NCBI RefSeq assembly: GCF_003014735.1
Contig: NZ_PYAX01000011.1
Span: 62,001 to 126,000 of the forward strand
DNA length: 64,000 nucleotides
Reading direction: 5' to 3'
From: Saccharothrix carnea
GTDB lineage: Bacteria; Actinomycetota; Actinomycetes; Mycobacteriales; Pseudonocardiaceae
Positions 8,165 through 16,170 of the stretch are shown here, in pieces; the first letter of the stretch is position 1, and each line of letters opens with the position of its first letter. The notes beneath the pieces are model-generated. The model saw nothing but the letters and a program-made list of their open reading frames with translations, searched no databases and was not told where the DNA came from. A program made the position numbers and the translations under genes.

Positions 8165-8814
8165 CGGCACCCCCCGGATCTCGGTCCGCAGACGACGTCG
8201 TGACCTCAACCTACCGAGGCTTGGTCCTAAAAAGCAACCACTGAGTTCTCTTTTCATACCTTTGCTGCCTGGACGGCCGATCGTGACGACCGGATGGGGG
8301 TACGACGGCGGCCACGGGCCCGCAGCGGTCCACCGGGGCCCTCGACACCACCCCGCCCCACGCCGCCCCTTCCCCGCGCCGGTGACCCGGCCGTGACCTC
8401 CCCACCGGCTCGCGCATCGCCGTGACCATTCCTCACGAATGCGAAAAGCCATCCCGCGTGGAATCGCGGCCATTCCTCGTCACCACGATTCAGACGGCTG
8501 CCGGCAATCGGTACCGCCCCGGCCTGCGTAGCACACCAGGGGTAACCCGTGCTTCTTCCAGGTTGCTCTGCTGTTTCCGCCCTCACCGAGCGTGACCGCA
8601 ATCGTGAAGAGGAAAGGAGCATAGGAACGCTATACGTTCGACCGTGCGGGTTCCCGCACGCCCCTGGGGGGCGACCACCGTACCGACGCGCGGACCGGTG
8701 AACTTCTCCACTATTGCGCAGTCCGCACGGAGGCGTTCTTGGCGCGCCGCGAACCCGATAAGGTCGCTGGTCACGGGGGAAATTCGAGCCGATCAAGGCC
8801 AGCAGGAGGAAACT
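8165..8814. other. intergenic region with AT-rich patch and a small palindrome
   Basis: No convincing gene is visible. An unusually AT-rich patch at about 8222-8270 may contain the promoter of the leftward small ORF. GAACG-CTATA-CGTTC at 8625-8639 is a perfect 5+5 palindrome upstream of the rightward membrane operon and could be an operator. A TATACG-like -10 overlaps it. Confidence 0.4.
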
Positions 8815-9378
8815 GTGGTCGACACCCATGCCCACACCCACGCGGTGGGCGGTCCGCTCAACACGAGACGGCACAAGCCCGCCCTTTACGCGTTCACGTT
8901 GATCGTCCTGGCACACTGGGCCGAGCACATCACCCAGGCCGTGCAGATCTACGCCCTGGGCTGGCCGGTGCCCCAGGCCAAGGGCGCGCTGGGCCTCTGG
9001 TTCCCGTGGCTGGTCTCGTCCGAGGTCATGCACTACGGCTACGCACTGATCATGCTCGTGTTCCTCTTCGCGCTGCGCAAGGGGTTCGTCGGCCGGTCGA
9101 AGACGTGGTGGACGGTCGCGCTCGGGCTGCAGTTCTGGCACCACATCGAGCACCTGCTGCTGATCATCCAGGCGTCCGCTTCGACGAACCTGCTCGGCAA
9201 GCCCGCGCCGACCAGCATCATCCAGCTGATCATCCCGCGGGTCGAGCTGCACCTGTTCTACAACACCGTGGTGTTCATCCCGATGGTCATCGCGATGGTG
9301 CTGCACATGCGGCCGACGCCCGAGGAGCGCTCGGAGATGCACTGCACCTGCGCGGTCCCGGCCGGCGCGTCCGCCTGA
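8815..9378 (+). CDS. His-rich multi-pass membrane protein of unknown function
   Basis: This 187-residue protein has about four membrane helices and an unusual set of histidines at helix ends: an N-terminal DTHAHTHAVGG tail, LAHWAEHITQAV, VMHYGYA, FWHHIEHLLLI and VELHLFYN, then HCTCAVP near the C-terminus. Such paired His in membrane helices resemble heme or metal sites, but I recognise no named family. GTG at 8815 follows AGGAGG with 6-base spacing; earlier in-frame starts lack a ribosome site. The next gene starts 4 bases after the stop, so the two form an operon and probably act together at the membrane. Confidence 0.8.
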   Translation: MVDTHAHTHAVGGPLNTRRHKPALYAFTLIVLAHWAEHITQAVQIYALGWPVPQAKGALGLWFPWLVSSEVMHYGYALIMLVFLFALRKGFVGRSKTWWTVALGLQFWHHIEHLLLIIQASASTNLLGKPAPTSIIQLIIPRVELHLFYNTVVFIPMVIAMVLHMRPTPEERSEMHCTCAVPAGASA

Positions 9379-9382
9379 TCCC

Positions 9383-10603
9383 GTGCACAACCACGGCGCC
9401 GTCGGCCTGCCGCTCGGCTTCACGCTCCTCCGGTTGATCCTGCTCGGCGCGGTGACCGTGGTCGCGGGTTGGGCACTGGTCCGGCCGTTCGTGCCCGCGG
9501 CGTCGGGTCTGCTGACCCGGCGGGTGGTCACGGGGTTCGCCGGCATCGGTGGCGTCGTGGTGCTGCTCATCGCGGAGGCGACGTGGATGCCGTCGCTCGC
9601 CGCGGTGGCGTTGATCGGCCTGCTGGCCGTGCCACCCGCGCTGCGCGGTGCCCGGCCGGTGCTCGGCAAGCTCGTGGTGGCGGCTGCCGTCCTGGTGACG
9701 GCGGCCGCCGGCGCGTGGTTCTCCGGGCCGCCGTCGTCGTTCGCCTACATCACGTTGATGGCGGCGTTCGTCGGCGTGTCCTGGCTCGCGCTGTGCCCGC
9801 CGACCGCGATGGTGCGCGTCGTCGGGGCGGCGCTGGGCGTGACCTTGTTGGCGGGCCTCGGCCAGGTGACGATCGCCGGGCAGCTCACCACCCCGGCCAC
9901 CGGCGACCCGCTGCTGACCCGGGTGGCGCTCGGGCCGAGCCCGGTGGACGTGCTCGTGGTGCCGCACATGCCCGGCTGGAACATCGTGCACACCACCGAC
10001 ACCCCGCTGTCGGTGGGCAACGCGCCGAACGCCCTCGTGCCCGCCCTGCCGCGGGACGGCACCACCGGCCGGTGGGCGTTGGTGTGGCTGCCCGAAGGCC
10101 GCGGTGAGCTGTGGCTGGACCGGGCGGGCACGCGGACCACCGTCCCGGTGGACCCCGGCAAGGTGGCGTGGACCGGGCCGGACGTCCGCGGGCCCGAGGG
10201 TCCGGACTACGCGTCGGCGGTGTTGGCGGCGAAGCTGACCGGCAAGCGCGGCGACCTGCCGTGGCCCGCGCTGACCGACGCCGACGCCGAGGCGCTGCGC
10301 GGACAAGTGGCGGCGATCGGCGGGCCGTTCACCGTCCTGACCGACGACTCGCGGCGCGCGGCCGAGGCGGCGGAGGTCGTGCGGGAGGAAGCCGCCCGGC
10401 GCGGTTACGCCGTCACGCCCGGGACGTCGGAAGTCCTGGTCCTGGGCGGAACCCCGCCTTCCGGTGCGCGGCACCACCTGGCGCCGTGGCTGGTACCGCC
10501 GGACCTCACCACGCCCGAGGCACGCCGGTACGCGCGGACGCTGTCGGCCGCCTTCCCCGGCGCCGCACCGTCCCGCTCGGGTCTCGCGGCCTGGGCGGGT
10601 TGA
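9383..10603 (+). CDS. six-helix membrane protein with large C-terminal domain, unknown function
   Basis: This 406-residue protein begins MHNHG, then has about six hydrophobic helices (residues 10-185), then a soluble domain of about 220 residues. The soluble part starts with a beta-rich segment containing PHMPGWNIVHTTDTPLSVG and LVWLPEGRGELWLDRAG, resembling a small extracytoplasmic sandwich, and ends in an alpha/beta segment. The gene starts with GTG 4 bases after the preceding His-rich membrane gene. I cannot name the family. The His-rich partner makes a metal or electron-transfer role plausible, but this is inference. It converges on a decayed winged-helix gene only 3 bases away. Confidence 0.78.
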   Translation: MHNHGAVGLPLGFTLLRLILLGAVTVVAGWALVRPFVPAASGLLTRRVVTGFAGIGGVVVLLIAEATWMPSLAAVALIGLLAVPPALRGARPVLGKLVVAAAVLVTAAAGAWFSGPPSSFAYITLMAAFVGVSWLALCPPTAMVRVVGAALGVTLLAGLGQVTIAGQLTTPATGDPLLTRVALGPSPVDVLVVPHMPGWNIVHTTDTPLSVGNAPNALVPALPRDGTTGRWALVWLPEGRGELWLDRAGTRTTVPVDPGKVAWTGPDVRGPEGPDYASAVLAAKLTGKRGDLPWPALTDADAEALRGQVAAIGGPFTVLTDDSRRAAEAAEVVREEAARRGYAVTPGTSEVLVLGGTPPSGARHHLAPWLVPPDLTTPEARRYARTLSAAFPGAAPSRSGLAAWAG

Positions 10604-10606
10604 CGC

Positions 10607-11039
10607 TCACCCTCCCGGCAGCACCCGGACCTCGGCCGCGGGCAGGTCGGCCCACCAGCGGTCGTAACGGCGGTAGACCGTTGGCTCCCGGTCCGCCAGG
10701 AAACCCAGCAGCCTGGCACCGCGCAACGTCGGCCGCATCGCCGTGTGCAGGGCCGGGTAGTCGTCGGCGTGCACCACGTGCAGGGTGATCCGCAGCAACG
10801 TCGCCTTCACCAGCGAGCGGTCGGCGAACGCCGCGTCGAGGGCGACCGGGTCGAAGTCGGCGATCCTGTTCCACAGCGCCAGGTACGGCGAGGCGGGGTT
10901 GCTGTGCCTGGAGGGCTACCACCCGGCGTACCGCGTCGGTGACGTCGAGTGCCTCACGGCGCAGGAGCAGCTGCCGGTGGAGCGTGGCCCGGTTGAGGCC
11001 GCGGGCGGTGATGCGCGTGCCCGGGATTCTGCACGTCAC
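10607..11039 (-). pseudogene. decayed winged-helix DNA-binding protein (DUF1006/AlkZ-like)
   Basis: The N-terminal part reads LNRATLHRQLLLRRE and DAVRRVVALQAQQP, typical of the winged-helix DNA-binding family whose intact members have about 350-380 residues. At the GGGG run 10895-10898 the frame must shift by one base to continue as ASPYLALWNRIADFDP and LVKATLLRITLHVVHADDYP. After MRPTLRGARL the sequence jumps to a C-terminal-type ending (YDRWWADLPAAEVRVLPGG), implying an internal deletion of more than 200 residues. It would start at GTG 11039, overlapping the stop of the Hsp20-like gene (GTGA). A sequencing error could explain the frameshift but not the deletion. Confidence 0.72.
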
Positions 11040-11455
11040 CTCGTGGGCACCCGCACGACCACCATGCCGTCCGACAACCACGCGTCGATCCGCTCCACGT
11101 CCACCGCCGCCGGGACCGTCGCGCAGTAGTAGTACGTGCGGGGCGAATCGGCCGGGCGCACCGTGATGCCGACCCGGTCCCGCCTGATCGGCGTGCCGTC
11201 CGACCGCAGGTCGACGTCACAGACCTCCACCCGCACGTCACGCGGTCGCACGTCCTCGATGAGGGTGGCGAAGAAGTAGGCCTGCTCGGTCACCGCCACG
11301 TCGACCAGCAGCGGTCGGTCGTCGGCCGTCGCCAGGTCCCACTCGCGGCCCAGGTTGCGGCCGATCCTGTCCCACCACACGTCCATCTCGGGTACCGGAT
11401 CCGCCCCGAGGTCCGCACCGGGTTCCCGGCGCCGGACTGTCAGCCGCTCGACCAC
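11036..11455 (-). CDS. Hsp20/alpha-crystallin-like small protein
   Basis: This 139-residue protein has a beta-sandwich pattern of the small heat-shock class: WDLATADDRPLLVDVAVTEQ, VRVEVCDVDLRSDG, a tyrosine-rich strand TYYYCATVP, then VDVERIDAWLSDGMVVVRVP, which is the usual end of an alpha-crystallin domain. The classical A-x-x-x-n-GvL and a C-terminal I-x-I tail are only loosely kept, so it may be a specialised relative rather than a true chaperone. GTG at 11455 is preceded by GGAGAGG. The stop overlaps the start of the decayed winged-helix gene, showing they once formed a coupled operon. Confidence 0.65.
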   Translation of the reverse strand: MVERLTVRRREPGADLGADPVPEMDVWWDRIGRNLGREWDLATADDRPLLVDVAVTEQAYFFATLIEDVRPRDVRVEVCDVDLRSDGTPIRRDRVGITVRPADSPRTYYYCATVPAAVDVERIDAWLSDGMVVVRVPTR

Positions 11456-11711
11456 GACGCCACCTCTCCGTTTGTCGGGCCGTCACGAGGGGAAATACCC
11501 GGGTCGGGTGACATTCATGCTCGGTCGATCGGGTGAACCCCTTGCGCCACTCACGGTGCGTACCGACAGCCGTGATTCGGCCGAACGCGCACGGGTACTC
11601 CAACCGCGTCCGGTCCCCGAGGGAGTTGTGCCGACCACCCCTCGGTCGCCGGCCGTCCTTTTCGGACGGAGGCGGACCTTGTTCATTGTTGCTCGATCCG
11701 GCGCAGGGCCG

Positions 11712-11739
11712 TTGACCTGCCAATGAGGCGTCGTTAGCG
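11712..11739 (+). promoter_or_regulatory. promoter of the VOC gene, probably leaderless
   Basis: TTGACC (11712-11717) and TTAGCG (11734-11739) are 16 bases apart. Transcription would start about 7-9 bases later, at or next to the GTG at 11748, so the mRNA would be leaderless; no Shine-Dalgarno is present. Confidence 0.55.
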
Positions 11740-11747
11740 TCGATCTC

Positions 11748-12086
11748 GTGACTGCTGAACGCATCGCTCCCGTTGTCCCGACAGACGACCTCGCCGGCGC
11801 GGTCGAGCGGTGGTCGGCATTGCTCGGCGTCGCCCCGACCTTCGTCGACGGCGACCGCTGGGCCCAATTCGACCTGGCGGGCGGCCGCCTGGCCCTATCC
11901 GGCGCCGACCGGGCCCACGACGGCCCCGCCGTACTGGTCAAGGTGCCAAACCTGGACGAGGCCCGCACCCGAGCACAGGCCCTCGGCTTCCAGGTGGGCG
12001 ACATCAGCACGGGCCCACACGAACGACGCTGCGTCGCCATCGGCCCAGACGGCTACGCCGCGATCCTCCACAGCCCACTCAGCTGA
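11748..12086 (+). CDS. VOC/glyoxalase-fold protein
   Basis: This 112-residue protein has one vicinal-oxygen-chelate domain: ERIAPVVPTDDLAGAVERWS, LLGVAPTFVDGDRWAQFDLAGGRLALSG, KVPNLDEARTRAQALGF and GPDGYAAILHSP. The metal ligands of true glyoxalase I (His/Glu at the start and end of strands) are not obvious, so it may bind a ligand without catalysis, like many bleomycin-resistance-type proteins. The GTG start coincides with the predicted transcription start. It is a single-gene unit that converges on the mutarotase gene across a repeat cluster. Confidence 0.8.
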   Translation: MTAERIAPVVPTDDLAGAVERWSALLGVAPTFVDGDRWAQFDLAGGRLALSGADRAHDGPAVLVKVPNLDEARTRAQALGFQVGDISTGPHERRCVAIGPDGYAAILHSPLS

Positions 12087-12103
12087 CTCCACCACCCGAA
12101 CCC

Positions 12104-12209
12104 GAACGTTGAATTCAGGGGTCCCGAACGTTGAATTCAGGGGTCCTGAACGTACGACTCACGCGTTCTGAACGTACGACTCACGCGTTCTGAACGTAGG
12201 ACACGCGCG
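12104..12209. repeat. short-repeat cluster 1 (two A units, three B units)
   Basis: Between convergent genes lie A units GAACGTTGAATTCAGGGG at 12104 and 12126, and B units GAACGTACGACTCACGCG at 12148-12165 and 12170-12187, with a degenerate B at 12192-12209. All are in direct orientation and share the GAACGT head. The same units occur at 33355-33498. Each unit carries an internal palindromic core (GAATTC or CGTACG). The function is unknown. Confidence 0.9.
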
Positions 12210-12388
12210 TGCGCGACAACGACGAACGCCCGGATCGCGCTGCTGCCGCTGCCCCGTTGGGTGAAGACCTGAACGGCGAGCTGAACACCTCAGCGACCGG
12301 GGCGGCGCCATCGTCACCGACCTCGTCGCGGGGTGGCTGTCCACACCGGACTCGGCCCGCTGGCCATGGTCCGCCGACCCGCCAGGGG

Positions 12389-12436
12389 CCGGTCTCCGAC
12401 CCGCACGCACGCCGGCACGTGCGGGCCGGAGACCGG
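12389..12436 (-). terminator. terminator of the GH43-mutarotase operon
   Basis: CCGGTCTCCG (12389-12398) pairs with CGGAGACCGG (12427-12436); after a single mismatch, CCCGCACG (12400-12407) pairs with CGTGCGGG (12418-12425), leaving a 10-base loop. The stem begins 3 bases after the mutarotase stop codon. Confidence 0.8.
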
Positions 12437-12439
12437 GGA

Positions 12440-12865
12440 TCAGGCGACGAAACCGACCGTCAGCAGCAAGTTCGCGTAGAGCCGTCCATCACCGGTGGCC
12501 ACGCACACCGCCAGTTCCGGCGCCCGGCAAGCCGCGTAGAAGTCCTGCCGCGCCAACGGCTGCAACGGCAGTTCCGGCCCGAGGATCCCTTCGTAGTCGG
12601 CCCACACCTCCGGCGTGCTGAGATCGTCCGGCCGCATGGTGTGCACGGCCTCCACCGGGATCGCCGACAACACCGGCGCCAGCACCTCGTCGACCGTGAC
12701 GAGACCGGGGCGCAGGTTGAGGTGGATCACCTCGGCCCGGTGGTGGACGTTGGTCCGGTGCGCGTAGTTGGAGTCCGCGATCAGGACCTTCGACCCGTGC
12801 CCCGCCACAGCGAGGGCGTGCAGCAGCGGCGGGTGGATCAAGGGGTAACGCAGCACTGAAGTCAC
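12440..12865 (-). CDS. RbsD/FucU-family sugar mutarotase
   Basis: This 141-residue protein matches the RbsD/FucU fold: an early VLRYPLIHPPLLHALAVAGH, where the histidine is catalytic, then SKVLIADSNYA and the later VHTM. These cytosolic decamers interconvert sugar anomers (pyranose/furanose or alpha/beta). The GTG at 12865 overlaps the stop of the upstream GH43 gene (GTGA), so translation is coupled; this suggests it handles a monosaccharide freed by that hydrolase, perhaps arabinose, although the family is best known for fucose and ribose. A second GTG at 12856 is possible. A strong hairpin directly follows the stop. Confidence 0.85.
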   Translation of the reverse strand: MTSVLRYPLIHPPLLHALAVAGHGSKVLIADSNYAHRTNVHHRAEVIHLNLRPGLVTVDEVLAPVLSAIPVEAVHTMRPDDLSTPEVWADYEGILGPELPLQPLARQDFYAACRAPELAVCVATGDGRLYANLLLTVGFVA

Positions 12866-14322
12866 TCCAGGATGAACGTGGCGTCGGCTCGTGCGACGGA
12901 ATCGGGCGTGGTGGTCAGGTTGATGTTCGTGCCGTTGTGGCGGATGTACTGGCCGGGGAAGTTCTGCGACTCGAACGACACCCCGGAACCCGAGGCCAGG
13001 CCCGCGCGGCGGAAGAACGACGCGTCGGCTCGGAAGACGGCGCTGCCGTCGTTGCGCTCGACCCACATCTCGTGGTTGCGGTGCCGCAGGTAGTAGCCGG
13101 GGAAGTTGGTCGACTCCAACGACACCGTGCCCGAGCCGGTCAGCCCCGTGACGATCCGGAACTGCGAGTCGGCCAGCGGGTTGACGTTCGCCTCGACGCG
13201 GCCCCGGTACTCCCAGTGCCGGACGAACCGGTCCGGGTAGTTGTACGACTTGAGCCGCACGGGCGTGACGCCGTCCGCCACCGGGATGCCGAAGTTCGGC
13301 GTGCCGTCCGCGTTCCAGTAGACCTTCTGCACGCGGGTGCGGCGGTTCGGGTCGCGCAGCGGGTCACCGGAGATGTCGCGGTAGTTGCGGTCGTGGTAGA
13401 CCAGGATGTCGCTCTGGCCGTCCTCCGAAACCGTGAACGAGTTGTGCCCCGGGCCGTACTGGCCGGTCGCCGCGTTGCTCTCGAACACCGGGTTCTGGTT
13501 CTTCGTCCACGACGCCGGGTTGAGCAGGTCCGCCGAAGCCGACGCGGTCAGCAGGCCCAGGCAGTAGTTCGCGTCGGTGGCGCTGGCCGAGTAGGTCATG
13601 AACACCCGGCCGTTGCGCTGGATCACCGCGGGTCCTTCGGCGACCTTCACGCCGCCGCGGGTCTCCCAGGCCAGGGTCGGGACGGTCAGCCGGGCGGTCG
13701 GGCCGGTGATCGTCCACGGGTTGGCGCCCATCCGGGCCAGGTAGACGTTGGAGTTCGTGGCGATGCCCGGTTCGGCCTGCGCCCACGTCAGGTAGCGCAC
13801 GCCGTTGACCACGAAGGTCGACATGTCCAGGGAGAAGGTGTCCCACGGGACGTTGACGCGGCCGCGTTCGGTCCAGGTGCCGGTCAGCGGGTTGGCGCTG
13901 CTGTTCTCCAGCACGTAGGGCCGGATGCGCCAGACGTCGTCGGTCCGCCCGGCGGCGAAGTAGACGTACCACCTGCCGTTGATGAAGTGGATCTCCGGCG
14001 CCCAGATGTGCGCGCCCATCTCACCCGACGAGTGCCTGCGCCAGATCACCGACTCCGGCGCGGTGGCCAGGCCCTGGATCGTGGTCGCGCGGCGCAGCAC
14101 GATCCGGTCGTACTCCGGCGCGGTCGCGGTGAAGTAGTAGTAGCCGTCCGTGTGCTTGAAGATGTGCGGGTCCGCCCGCTGGTTCGCGATCGGGTTCGTG
14201 TACTGCACGGCGGGTGAGGCTTGCGCGGCAGGAGTCACCACCAGGCCCGCGAGCGCGGTCACGGCCACCACCGCGGCCACCGCCAGCCTGCGGGCTCTCC
14301 ACCGGGGAACGGCACTGTCCAT
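12862..14322 (-). CDS. secreted GH43 arabinan-type hydrolase with AbfB domain
   Basis: This 486-residue enzyme has an N-terminal signal peptide (RARRLAVAAVVAVTALAGLV, ending PAAQA). A GH43 five-bladed propeller follows, with Asp51 (RADPHIF, general base), Asp166 (SLDMSTF, pKa modulator) and Glu229 (VAEGPAV, general acid). The C-terminal 130 residues form an AbfB/CBM42-like beta-trefoil (YNYPDRFVRH, TNFPGYYLRHR, QNFPGQYIRH), which binds arabinofuranose side chains. It probably releases arabinose from arabinan or arabinoxylan outside the cell. The ATG at 14322 has GGAG upstream; an upstream in-frame extension to 14397 covers the operator and is unlikely. It is coupled to the mutarotase gene and controlled by two LacI-type operators. 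Confidence 0.9.
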   Translation of the reverse strand: MDSAVPRWRARRLAVAAVVAVTALAGLVVTPAAQASPAVQYTNPIANQRADPHIFKHTDGYYYFTATAPEYDRIVLRRATTIQGLATAPESVIWRRHSSGEMGAHIWAPEIHFINGRWYVYFAAGRTDDVWRIRPYVLENSSANPLTGTWTERGRVNVPWDTFSLDMSTFVVNGVRYLTWAQAEPGIATNSNVYLARMGANPWTITGPTARLTVPTLAWETRGGVKVAEGPAVIQRNGRVFMTYSASATDANYCLGLLTASASADLLNPASWTKNQNPVFESNAATGQYGPGHNSFTVSEDGQSDILVYHDRNYRDISGDPLRDPNRRTRVQKVYWNADGTPNFGIPVADGVTPVRLKSYNYPDRFVRHWEYRGRVEANVNPLADSQFRIVTGLTGSGTVSLESTNFPGYYLRHRNHEMWVERNDGSAVFRADASFFRRAGLASGSGVSFESQNFPGQYIRHNGTNINLTTTPDSVARADATFILE

Positions 14323-14353
14323 CGGTTCCACTCCATCGTGGCGTCGGGATGCG

Positions 14354-14371
14354 GCTGTTAACGCTAACAGC
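14354..14371. promoter_or_regulatory. LacI-type operator 1 of the GH43-AbfB operon
   Basis: GCTGTTAACGCTAACAGC is an 18-bp near-perfect palindrome with a central CG, lying 32 bases upstream of the GH43 start. It has the form of LacI-family operators of sugar genes. No regulator adjoins it. Confidence 0.7.
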
Positions 14372-14497
14372 GCAGGTCCGCCAGCCTCAAGCCCCACTTA
14401 CGAGACGATTGCGAACCGCTCCCCCCGAAACCCGCCCCGGCTTGACCTTCCTCCTTCACCGCGGCCGGCGACCACCACAATCTCCGGACACCCCTGG

Positions 14498-14511
14498 TGT
14501 TAGCGATAACA
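14498..14511. promoter_or_regulatory. LacI-type operator 2 of the GH43-AbfB operon
   Basis: TGTTAGCGATAACA repeats the core of the operator at 14356-14369 (TGTTA-N4-TAACA) about 142 bases further upstream. Two copies of the same site suggest cooperative binding by one regulator. The rest of 14323-14631 holds no gene. Confidence 0.65.
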
Positions 14512-14631
14512 TTGCGCTACCTTTCCCGGCACCGTACTTGCCGGGTGGACGGACGCGACTCTCCCCCCGTCCGCCCACCCGGCCTCCACCTCCCCACCGG
14601 CCTTCCCCACACGCCACCTCACCTCCAGCGC

Positions 14632-15225
14632 TCACCGCCGCAACTCCTCGACGATCCGCCGGAGCCGGTCGGCCCGCGCCTCCGGCGTCCGAGCCTTCAT
14701 GAGCCGCAGGAGCAACGCGTACCGCCGCGTCCGGTCGAGCAGCTCGAACCGCTCCCGCGCACGTCCGTCCCCCGCCAGCGCCTCGACCAGGTCCGGCGGC
14801 ACGGTCGCGTCACGCTGCCGCTGGTAGGCCGCGTCCCACCGGCCGTCCGCCTTGGCGGCGTCGATCGCGGCGAAACCGGCTTCCCGCACCCGCCCGGCCG
14901 CGATGAGCGCCTCGACCTTCTCGACGTTGACCCGCGACCACGCGCTGCCCGCGCGCCGCGGCGAGTACCGCTGCAGGTAGTGGTGCTCGTCGCAACCCTT
15001 GCGCCGGCTGTCGATCCACCCGTGACACAGGGCGACGTCGAGGGCTTCGGTGATGGTGACCGACGTCCGCCCCGACCCCTTCTTGGCGATCTCGAGCCAG
15101 ACGCCGTCACTCGTGCCGTGGTGTTCGGCCAGCCACGACTCCCACTCGGCGGCGTCGGCCAAGGAGAGCGGCTCGGTATCGGTGCGTGCGTTCACACCCC
15201 CATGGTGCGGGGGCAAAGTGCTCAC
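14632..15225 (-). CDS. YdeI/OmdA-family protein
   Basis: This 197-residue protein matches the YdeI/OmpD-associated family: EWESWLAEHHGTSDGVWLEI near the N-terminus, ITEALDVALCHGWIDSRRKG, YLQRYSPRRAGSAWSRVNVE and a C-terminal charged helix. In E. coli a relative affects peptide sensitivity, but the biochemical role is unknown; the CHGWIDS motif is the family hallmark. The start is uncertain: GTG at 15225 or GTG at 15195, neither with a good ribosome site. It is one of three leftward genes (with 15255 and 15586) and lies downstream of the CGNR regulator, possibly in one transcript. Confidence 0.8.
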   Translation of the reverse strand: MSTLPPHHGGVNARTDTEPLSLADAAEWESWLAEHHGTSDGVWLEIAKKGSGRTSVTITEALDVALCHGWIDSRRKGCDEHHYLQRYSPRRAGSAWSRVNVEKVEALIAAGRVREAGFAAIDAAKADGRWDAAYQRQRDATVPPDLVEALAGDGRARERFELLDRTRRYALLLRLMKARTPEARADRLRRIVEELRR

Positions 15226-15254
15226 CCACTGAGCACTTCAACCGACCGGGCCGG

Positions 15255-15542
15255 TCACTCGCCGGACTCGCGCCGTTCCACCACCGTGTCGGGCGCCGAC
15301 TCCGGGACCTCGGTCCGCACGTCGGAGTCGCGCAGCACCTCGCGTGCCTGCGCCTCCGGGTCGGCGCTGCCCGGACCGAGTTCCTCGGGCAGCAGGTTTG
15401 CCCTGGTCCGCGCCCGGCGGTCGACGTCGTTGCGCCGGTCGAACACCTCCGGCCGGTCGAGGTCGTGCTCCCGCCTGATGCGCTCCTCCTCGTCGGCCGA
15501 CAGCTCGGTCGTGCCGAGGTCGAGCGGTTCCTGGTGCGTCAT
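15255..15542 (-). CDS. small highly charged hypothetical protein
   Basis: This 95-residue protein is rich in Asp, Glu and Arg, with no signal peptide, membrane segment or known motif. It is predicted largely disordered, with one helical stretch (SADEEERIRREHDLDRPEVF). ATG at 15542 is the likely start; a 13-residue upstream extension runs into the space behind the CGNR gene. Codon bias is right for coding. It lies between the CGNR and YdeI genes in the same direction. I do not recognise a function. Confidence 0.6.
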   Translation of the reverse strand: MTHQEPLDLGTTELSADEEERIRREHDLDRPEVFDRRNDVDRRARTRANLLPEELGPGSADPEAQAREVLRDSDVRTEVPESAPDTVVERRESGE

Positions 15543-15585
15543 GGTCTTGCCATACCCCGTGGGCCGCCGGTTGACGCCCACGCGG

Positions 15586-16152
15586 TCACGGGGTGCCGCG
15601 GACCCGGCTGTGGTGCCGGCGGGCCTTCAGCCGGTTCCCGCAGGCGGTCATCGAGCACCACAGCCGCCTGCCGGTGCGCGAGACGTCCTGGAAGTGCAGG
15701 ACGCACTCCGGGTTCGCGCACTTGCGGACGCGGTCCGGCGCCGCCTCGCGCACCGCGACGAAGTCCCGCAGGCACGCCCACGCCGCACGCCACCGCGGAT
15801 CGGCCACGTCGTCGTGCTCGACCCGGCCGCGCCCGTCGACCGCCAGCCGCAGCCGTCCGTGCTCCAGCAGGGCGTTGAGGGCGGCGTGGTCGGCGGGATC
15901 CGCGATCACCGCGACCACCGCGTCCCGGGCCTCGCGCAACGGCTGCCGGGGCACGGGCCGGGCGGACTCCAGTTCCCGGTCCGCGAGCCACGCCCCGGTC
16001 AGGTCGTCGTGGTCGAGCAGGTCGTAGAGGACCCCGCCGATCAGGTACCGGGTGTTGAGCAGGTCGATGCCCAGGGATTGGTCCACCAGCGGACGCGCCG
16101 GCCAGCCCCGGGCCAGCAACGCGCCGGCCACGGCGTCATCGGCACCGAGCAC
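15586..16152 (-). CDS. CGNR zinc-finger transcriptional regulator (ABATE domain)
   Basis: This 188-residue protein has an N-terminal ABATE (stress-induced regulator) domain (about 25-130, LLNTRYLIGG...LRDFVAVREAAP) and a C-terminal CGNR zinc finger: C-x4-C in CANPECVLHF and C-x4-CGNR in CSMTACGNRLKARRH. The last motif names the family and binds DNA. GTG at 16152 follows GGAGG with 9-base spacing. It diverges from the alpha/beta hydrolase at 16282 across three TAACCGTT boxes, so it probably represses or activates itself and that hydrolase in response to a small molecule bound by the ABATE domain. Confidence 0.87.
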   Translation of the reverse strand: MLGADDAVAGALLARGWPARPLVDQSLGIDLLNTRYLIGGVLYDLLDHDDLTGAWLADRELESARPVPRQPLREARDAVVAVIADPADHAALNALLEHGRLRLAVDGRGRVEHDDVADPRWRAAWACLRDFVAVREAAPDRVRKCANPECVLHFQDVSRTGRRLWCSMTACGNRLKARRHHSRVRGTP

Positions 16153-16170
16153 GCCCGCCCACCTCCACGT

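Noticed and set aside
12104..12209. CRISPR array
   Set aside because: Repeats are 16-18 bases, adjacent, of two types and have spacers of only 2-6 bases; no cas genes are present.
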